A stretch of 11,774 bases of DNA from Burkholderiales bacterium. GTDB lineage: Bacteria > Pseudomonadota > Gammaproteobacteria > Burkholderiales > Casimicrobiaceae. The position numbers were made by a program, and so were the translations under genes. The stretch lies in assembly GCA_025354075.1 (NCBI GenBank), contig JANXNO010000657.1, positions 1-11,774 on the forward strand, written 5' to 3'. The notes under the pieces were generated by a model, which was not told where the DNA came from, ran no database searches, and worked only from the letters and a program-made list of their open reading frames with translations. Positions 7,387 to 11,774 of the stretch are shown here, piece after piece; position 1 is the first letter of the stretch; each line of letters begins with the position of its first letter.

Positions 7387-7458
7387 AAGACCTGCGTCGC
7401 CGGACTCGGCGGCAATAAGAGTAATTAAAGGAGCGGACGCATTCACGCGTTCGATTGT
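7387..7458. promoter_or_regulatory. Divergent mutL / S9 peptidase control region
   Basis: This short gap should hold both promoters if mutL starts at 7386. On the + strand AAAGGAG (7427-7433) is a strong ribosome-binding site, and an in-frame TAA at 7426-7428 fixes the earliest possible start of the peptidase. On the minus strand TACAAT (7459-7454) could be a -10 box for mutL, giving a leader of about 60 nt to the GTG at 7386, but its -35 is poor. The AT-rich stretch 7413-7430 stands out from the G+C-rich surroundings and looks non-coding. Confidence 0.5.
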
Positions 7459-9444
7459 ATGCGGCTGATTTTCACCTCTGCCTTCATCGCTGGCCTGTCG
7501 TTCATGCCGACGGCGCTGAGCTGGTCGCAGCCCCCTGCGACCAATGGCGTACACGGTGCCGCCATTGTGCCGCCTGCTGCGATGAAACTCGACGGTGTTC
7601 CGCCCATTTCGCAATCGCTCGCGCAGGAAATTGCACCGTACGGGGACTTCGCGCCCACGCGATTCGTTGGCTGGCACCCGATTGAGCAGGACATGCTGAT
7701 TCTGCGTCGCGCGGGCAACACCAATCAGCTGTTTCTGCAGGCTGACCCGATGGGCAAACCGGTGCAGTTGACCAAAGGTCGCGAGCCGGTGCGCGGCGCG
7801 AGTTTTGAGCCGAAGCGGGGTGAATACATTTTGTTGGCGCGCGACATGGGCGGCGACGAAGCGACGCAAATTTACCGCCTCGATCCCAAGACACAAAGCG
7901 AAGTGCAGATCACGCCAACCGGCGAGCTGCACAGTGTGGGGCCGTGGAACACGGCGCAGGACAAAGTCATCATCATGGCGCGGGCGCTGGATCGCAGCGC
8001 CAGCAATGGTAAGCGCGAGCAGGCGAGCGTGGACGTGTACGCCATTGACCCGTTGCAGCCGGAAGCGCGCTTCAAGCTGGCCAGCCTGAGCGGCGCTGGC
8101 TGGCGCGTGGTGCGCTGGCTGGACAAGGAAAACCGTCTGATTGTGAGCGAATATCAATCGTCCACATCGAGCAAATTGTGGTCGCTCGATCTGGCCACCG
8201 GCAAGCGCGTGAGCCTGGGCGACGGCGAGGCGGACGACAATGATCCGGGTGCCGAGCGCTGGCTGTATCGCAAAAAGTTTGATGGTGATTTCGGCAAACT
8301 CTCCCGCGTCGATCTTAAAAGCGGCGACCGGCAGTGGGTCACCAAAGACATTGAATACGACGTCGACAGTTGGTCGGTCGCGCGCGGCGGCAAGCGCATC
8401 GCCGTGCTTGCCAACGCCAACGGCAACGCGCAGCTGAAGCTGTTCGATATCGACCTGAAACCGCTGCCGGTGCCGCCGCTGCCGCCGGGGCTCATTTCGT
8501 CGGCGACCTGGCATAAAAATGGTCGCGACCTCGCACTGGCCATTGAGTCTGCCGAGTCTCCGGGCGAGGTTTTTTCGCTGGACGCCGAAACCGGTCTCGT
8601 TACGCGCTGGACGCAGCATCCGGTAGTCGCCACCGTCAAGCGACCGTTCGCCGAGGCCGAGCCGATCATCTGGCGCAGTTTCGACGGCATGAACATCACC
8701 GGCTTTTTGCATCGACCCAACGCCAAAGAGTTTCCTGGCAAACGGCCGGTCATCATCTCGATTCACGGTGGGCCCGAAAGCCAGGCCCGACCGGGGTTTC
8801 GCGGTCGCAGCAACTATTGGATCAACGAGCGCGGCTATGCGCTGATTTACCCGAATGTGCGCGGCTCAACGGGCTTTGGCAAACGTTTTCTTGAAGCGGA
8901 CAACAACAAAAAGCGCGAAGACTCAGTGAAGGATATCGGCGCGCTGCTCGACTGGATTCACGCCCAGCCCGATCTCGACCCGACGCGGGTGGCGGTGATG
9001 GGCGGCAGCTACGGCGGCTACATGGTGCTCGCTTCCAGCGTGATGTACAGCAACCGTCTTGCCGCAGCGTTTAACTCGGTCGGCATCTCGCATTTTGTAA
9101 GCTTTCTGGAGAACACCGAAACCTATCGCCGCGATCTGCGGCGCAGCGAATATGGCGACGAACGCGACCCCGACATGCGCAAATTTCTCGAAGGTATTTC
9201 GCCGCTGACCAACGCCGACAAAATCAAATTGCCGCTGATGGTGACACACGGCAAAAACGATCCGCGCGTGCCGTACACCGAGGCCGAGCAGATCGTGAAA
9301 AAGGTGCGCGCCAACGGTTCGCCCGTCTGGTATTTGCTGGCCGAAGACGAAGGTCATGGCTTCGCCAAAAAGGCCAACGCGGATTTTCAGTTTGCCGCGA
9401 TGACCACGTTTTATGATCGCTATCTGCTGAAAAAAGCACAATAA
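7459..9444 (+). CDS. Exported S9-family (prolyl oligopeptidase-type) serine peptidase
   Basis: The product (661 aa) probably cuts peptides as a dipeptidyl/acylaminoacyl- or oligopeptidase in the periplasm or outside the cell. Residues 1-21 look like a signal peptide (hydrophobic core IFTSAFIAGLSF, ALS before the predicted cut). Residues about 50-390 lack catalytic motifs and fit the beta-propeller that gates these enzymes. The alpha/beta-hydrolase domain follows, with HGGPES, Ser517 in GGSYGGY, Asp601 in GKNDPRVP and His633 in DEGHGF, so the triad is intact. The substrate cannot be told. The ATG lies 25 bases after a strong Shine-Dalgarno, which is too far; an in-frame ATT at 7441 has the ideal spacing, so initiation may be unusual. 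It diverges from mutL and stands alone. Confidence 0.9.
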   Translation: MRLIFTSAFIAGLSFMPTALSWSQPPATNGVHGAAIVPPAAMKLDGVPPISQSLAQEIAPYGDFAPTRFVGWHPIEQDMLILRRAGNTNQLFLQADPMGKPVQLTKGREPVRGASFEPKRGEYILLARDMGGDEATQIYRLDPKTQSEVQITPTGELHSVGPWNTAQDKVIIMARALDRSASNGKREQASVDVYAIDPLQPEARFKLASLSGAGWRVVRWLDKENRLIVSEYQSSTSSKLWSLDLATGKRVSLGDGEADDNDPGAERWLYRKKFDGDFGKLSRVDLKSGDRQWVTKDIEYDVDSWSVARGGKRIAVLANANGNAQLKLFDIDLKPLPVPPLPPGLISSATWHKNGRDLALAIESAESPGEVFSLDAETGLVTRWTQHPVVATVKRPFAEAEPIIWRSFDGMNITGFLHRPNAKEFPGKRPVIISIHGGPESQARPGFRGRSNYWINERGYALIYPNVRGSTGFGKRFLEADNNKKREDSVKDIGALLDWIHAQPDLDPTRVAVMGGSYGGYMVLASSVMYSNRLAAAFNSVGISHFVSFLENTETYRRDLRRSEYGDERDPDMRKFLEGISPLTNADKIKLPLMVTHGKNDPRVPYTEAEQIVKKVRANGSPVWYLLAEDEGHGFAKKANADFQFAAMTTFYDRYLLKKAQ

Positions 9445-9765
9445 CCTACTATCAGCTTTGCGCTGTAACGCCCATAGCCATTGGGCATAGCACCCAATTT
9501 GTGGAATAGTCGGTATTGCAGATTATCAGGTTCTGAGCCCATATTGAATGGGCTTCTACATCAAAAGTTGACTCATTATTTCGTCGCCAGGCCGCGCTTC
9601 ATAGTCGCCTGTCCGCTTCGCGTTCACCGCAGGCAAATGCCCGTCCGAAGCGCCAATCCGTAACGGTTTGTAACGTCCTGCCGCTTGGCTTTTGACGGGC
9701 TGCTCTCTATCGTGTCTTCCATGCGACGTGTATCGCATCGAATCAACAATTTCGGGAGGTGCATC
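9445..9765. other. 321-bp intergenic region with several hairpins
   Basis: No convincing gene is seen. Near the peptidase stop, GCCCA (9470-9474)/TGGGC (9482-9486) and ATTGGG (9480-9485)/CCCAAT (9493-9498) are mutually exclusive stems sharing one strand. AGCCCAT (9536-9542)/ATGGGCT (9548-9554) has a 5-base loop and is the best terminator-like stem, though without a U run. CGCTTCG (9614-9620)/CGAAGCG (9646-9652) overlaps GCCTG (9607-9611)/CAGGC (9630-9634). GTAACG occurs at 9660 and 9670, ten bases apart. No clear -35/-10 pair was found for the downstream gene. Confidence 0.5.
9721..9738. promoter_or_regulatory. 18-bp dyad upstream of the NlpC/P60 gene
   Basis: ATGCGA (9721-9726) and TCGCAT (9733-9738) are perfect arms around CGTGTA, ending 15 bases before the Shine-Dalgarno at 9754. 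The size and place fit a repressor operator or a small leader hairpin. No regulator is encoded nearby, so this is only a candidate. Confidence 0.35.
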
Positions 9766-10722
9766 ATGGCTGGAACGACAGTACGGGACGTGCTCAAAGC
9801 GGCAAAGTCTCTTGAATATCAGTATTTTTCGGCGACCTACGGCAAACTGCATCGCGGCGTGACCCTTGAGGCGTACTGCGCCGCATTTGTCCGATGGTGC
9901 TTCAAAGAGGGTATCGACCGATCGCTGCCCATCGTGAAACACCCCGACCTGTACCGACGACTTGGGCTGTCGTTCGTCGGCGGCGAGCTCACCGCTGACG
10001 GCCTGGCCGGTGACGCAATCGGCCCCTGCCTGCCCCATGGCATGCAGCCCGGCGACATCCTCTTGTTTCGCAACACCTACGGCAGCTTTCCGTACGGCAC
10101 GATCACCCACGTGGCGATTGCGGCTGAACAAAGCGGCATGATGTACGACGCGGGTAGCGGCAGTCGCGTCTGGCACCGCTCGGTCAACACGTTTCCCGGC
10201 AAGTTGGTTGAGGTGCGCCGGCCAAAAGGATTCGGCGCTGGTGGGGTCACCATGAGCCAGGCCATGATGATGAATGGCGGTGTGCTCGGCGGCGGCGGAG
10301 GCGGCGGCAGTGTCCATGCCGCTGGAATTCACAACCGGCTGCTCGATCACGCTACGCGAATCCACTTCGACGGCTCGGCGTTGAGCGCGAAGCTACAAGG
10401 CCACGCCGTGCGCAATCTTGATGTTCAGTTGACCGCCAACGGCAGCGGCACTGTTAACCAGCACGGCGTTCGCGCGTCGCTCATTGAGCTGGTCATTCAG
10501 GACGCCAATGGGCGTGCCTACAAGCTCTTCAAACACGATGGCAAATGCCAGATGATGGGCATGAAGAGCGTGAGCATCAAGCTGCACAATGGGCTGCTTG
10601 AAGTAGCGGTTGCTGGGGGTGATTCGGGTGCGGGTTCAGCGCCGTCTGGCAAGCCGCATACCAGCATGGCCAACTTTGCTGCCGTGAAGCCGAAACTGGT
10701 CGAGTTGACGATCCTGCATTGA
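9766..10722 (+). CDS. NlpC/P60-type cysteine hydrolase with unknown C-terminal domain
   Basis: The ATG at 9766 is chosen because GGGAGGT (9754-9760) lies five bases upstream; the frame is open further up but without such a site. The product is 318 aa. Residues 1-155 fit the NlpC/P60 (or related CHAP) fold that cuts peptidoglycan peptides or similar amides: Cys38 in AYCAAFVRWCF, MQPGDILLF (93-101) and His115 in THVAIA. The third polar position appears to be Asp128 where many relatives have His. A Gly-rich linker (171-181) leads to a domain of about 100 residues (190-285) that I do not recognise, then a Ser/Gly-rich stretch. There is no signal peptide, so it acts in the cytoplasm or leaves by another route. 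An effector-like role is possible, but no immunity or secretion gene is adjacent. Confidence 0.78.
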   Translation: MAGTTVRDVLKAAKSLEYQYFSATYGKLHRGVTLEAYCAAFVRWCFKEGIDRSLPIVKHPDLYRRLGLSFVGGELTADGLAGDAIGPCLPHGMQPGDILLFRNTYGSFPYGTITHVAIAAEQSGMMYDAGSGSRVWHRSVNTFPGKLVEVRRPKGFGAGGVTMSQAMMMNGGVLGGGGGGGSVHAAGIHNRLLDHATRIHFDGSALSAKLQGHAVRNLDVQLTANGSGTVNQHGVRASLIELVIQDANGRAYKLFKHDGKCQMMGMKSVSIKLHNGLLEVAVAGGDSGAGSAPSGKPHTSMANFAAVKPKLVELTILH

Positions 10723-10725
10723 TCG

Positions 10726-10748
10726 GGCGCGGCGTTTAGCGCCGCGCC
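10726..10748. terminator. GC-rich hairpin between convergent genes
   Basis: GGCGCGGCG (10726-10734) and CGCCGCGCC (10740-10748) form a perfect 9-bp stem with a TTTAG loop. It starts 3 bases after the hydrolase stop and ends 17 bases before the receptor stop, so it could end transcription from both sides. Neither side has a proper U tract, so termination is inferred from strength and place. Confidence 0.65.
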
Positions 10749-10765
10749 GTCGCAAAAGTCGTGGT

Positions 10766-11774
10766 CTAGAAACGTTTCCAGAGTCGCAGGAAATACCCTG
10801 CGCCGTTCAGACCAAACTGCACGCTGTCGTAGATAAAGCCGTTGTCGGTTTCGTTCGGGTCCTGTTTAGTTGGCTTGACGTTGAAGATATTGGTGCCGCC
10901 AAGGGTGACTTTGGTGTTTTTGTCAAACGCGTAGGTGAACGACAGATCGGCTGAGGTCTTGGGTGCGTAGCGGGCATTCGGCACGCCGTTTTCGGTACCC
11001 GAGAAGGTGCCCAGTGTTTGCGAACCGAAGTGAATGATTTTCAGGTTTGATTCCCACGGGCCGCTTGCGTAATCGAGGCCCAGCGTGGCCTTCATGCGCG
11101 GGCCGCCCTGCTCGATGAACAGGCGCTCGCGCTCCGACAACAGCACGTTCTCGAAGCCTGCCAGCGATGTTGGCGCCTTGATGCCGGTCACGTTGGTTTT
11201 GCTGTAGTTGAACGCGAGAAAGGCACCAACTTTGGCCGCGCCCATATCGGCCTTGTGTGCGACCGTGAGATCTACGCCCTTGGTACGGGTGTTGACCGAA
11301 TTGACGAAAAACTGTGCCTGTCCCACACCCAGCGCGGTCAGCGACGCCCCGAGCGCAGGATAGTTGTCCGCGTCAAAACGGCCCGACAATACGATCCGAT
11401 CCTTGATGTCAATTTGATAAACGTCGGCCGTGACGGCGAGCGCCTTTGACGGATTCCACGTCGCGCCGAGCGTGAAGCTCTTTGATTTTTCTTCCTTCAG
11501 TTTCGGAATGCCTGCTGCATTGGCAATCGCGCCGCCGTTTGGCGCGAGCACCACGTCAAGCGGTACGCCGCTGATGAAATCGGTGAAGGTCGATGAGAAA
11601 TACACCTGTTGCAACGACGGCGCGCGGAAACCACTGCTGGTCGATCCGCGCAGCAGGAATTGATCGGTCGCCTTGAAGCTTGCGGCGAGCTTGCCAGTGA
11701 CGGTGGAGCCGAAATCGCTGAACCGCTCGCCGCGCAACGCGGTGGCCAATTTCAGGCGGGGCGTGATGTCGGTT
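10766..11774 (-). CDS. TonB-dependent outer-membrane receptor, C-terminal part
   Basis: The last 336 codons of a receptor gene are present; its start lies beyond the right edge, and the frame is open to base 11774. The residues show alternating polar/hydrophobic beta-strand patterns of a 22-stranded barrel. Family landmarks are TSSGFRAPSLQQVYF, the downstream LKEEKSKSFTLGATW strand pair, NTRTKGVDLTV, and LGGTNIFNVKPTKQDP near the end. The chain ends in LRLWKRF with the terminal Phe recognised by the BAM complex. Such receptors import siderophores, cobalamin, sugars or peptides using TonB energy. The plug and N terminus that might show the substrate or a signalling domain are not in the window. 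The neighbouring exported S9 peptidase makes peptide uptake conceivable, but the two genes are not co-transcribed. Confidence 0.9.
   Translation of the reverse strand, partial: TDITPRLKLATALRGERFSDFGSTVTGKLAASFKATDQFLLRGSTSSGFRAPSLQQVYFSSTFTDFISGVPLDVVLAPNGGAIANAAGIPKLKEEKSKSFTLGATWNPSKALAVTADVYQIDIKDRIVLSGRFDADNYPALGASLTALGVGQAQFFVNSVNTRTKGVDLTVAHKADMGAAKVGAFLAFNYSKTNVTGIKAPTSLAGFENVLLSERERLFIEQGGPRMKATLGLDYASGPWESNLKIIHFGSQTLGTFSGTENGVPNARYAPKTSADLSFTYAFDKNTKVTLGGTNIFNVKPTKQDPNETDNGFIYDSVQFGLNGAGYFLRLWKRF

Noticed and set aside
7447..8766. Minus-strand reading frame continuing mutL to 1086 aa
   Set aside because: It is antisense to the S9 peptidase, and the sequence is arginine-rich with no family likeness. 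It is an artefact of G+C-rich codon use opposite a real gene.
9481..9663. 60-aa plus-strand frame in the intergenic region
   Set aside because: It has a TTG start, no Shine-Dalgarno and atypical composition, and it overlaps the hairpins.
9556..10365. 269-aa minus-strand frame opposite the NlpC/P60 gene
   Set aside because: It has no ribosome-binding site or recognisable domain, while the opposite strand has a strong Shine-Dalgarno and NlpC/P60 motifs.
10308..10365. Frame disruption suspected at the glycine-rich run of the NlpC/P60 gene
   Set aside because: The frame stays open on both sides and the downstream domain has normal coding character, so it is a linker.

Overview
The window appears to come from the chromosome of a Gram-negative proteobacterium, probably gamma or beta. 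It has a moderately high G+C content and encodes a PlsB-type acyltransferase, a MutH-independent MutL and a TonB-dependent outer-membrane receptor. A LexA box of the CTG-N10-CAG type used by these classes lies in front of one gene. I cannot name the genus.

Region 1 (1-1811) is the head of an integron. intI (756-1811, +) encodes an integron integrase whose catalytic residues fall at the positions I recall for IntI1. Upstream of it lie an extended -10 promoter with a LexA box across the start codon, and then an AT-rich attI region. That region holds a leftward promoter (candidate Pc) and a GTTAGGC core. On the other side of the core is the first gene cassette, read leftwards: a 200-aa protein with a zinc-ribbon-like N terminus and a DUF4375 (DMP19-like) domain. 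Its stop codon lies within the outer stem of an attC site that is cut off by base 1, so more of the array should lie to the left.

Region 2 (1812-1982) is a short convergent gap with clustered inverted and direct repeats. Region 3 (1983-7386, minus) is a tightly packed operon mutL-miaA-plsB with stop/start overlaps TGATG and ATGA. It covers mismatch repair, tRNA prenylation and the first step of phospholipid synthesis.

Region 4 (7459-9444, +) is a divergent gene for an exported S9 (prolyl oligopeptidase-type) peptidase with an intact Ser-Asp-His triad and a puzzling start region. A 321-bp gap (9445-9765) with several hairpin-forming repeats follows. Next is an NlpC/P60-type cysteine hydrolase without a signal peptide, joined by a glycine-rich linker to an unrecognised C-terminal domain. 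A strong GC hairpin separates it from the convergent 3' part of a TonB-dependent receptor gene that runs off the right edge.

The most notable system is the SOS-linked integron, apparently chromosomal and beside housekeeping genes, with a little-known first cassette. The rest is mostly conserved gene content with some local oddities.
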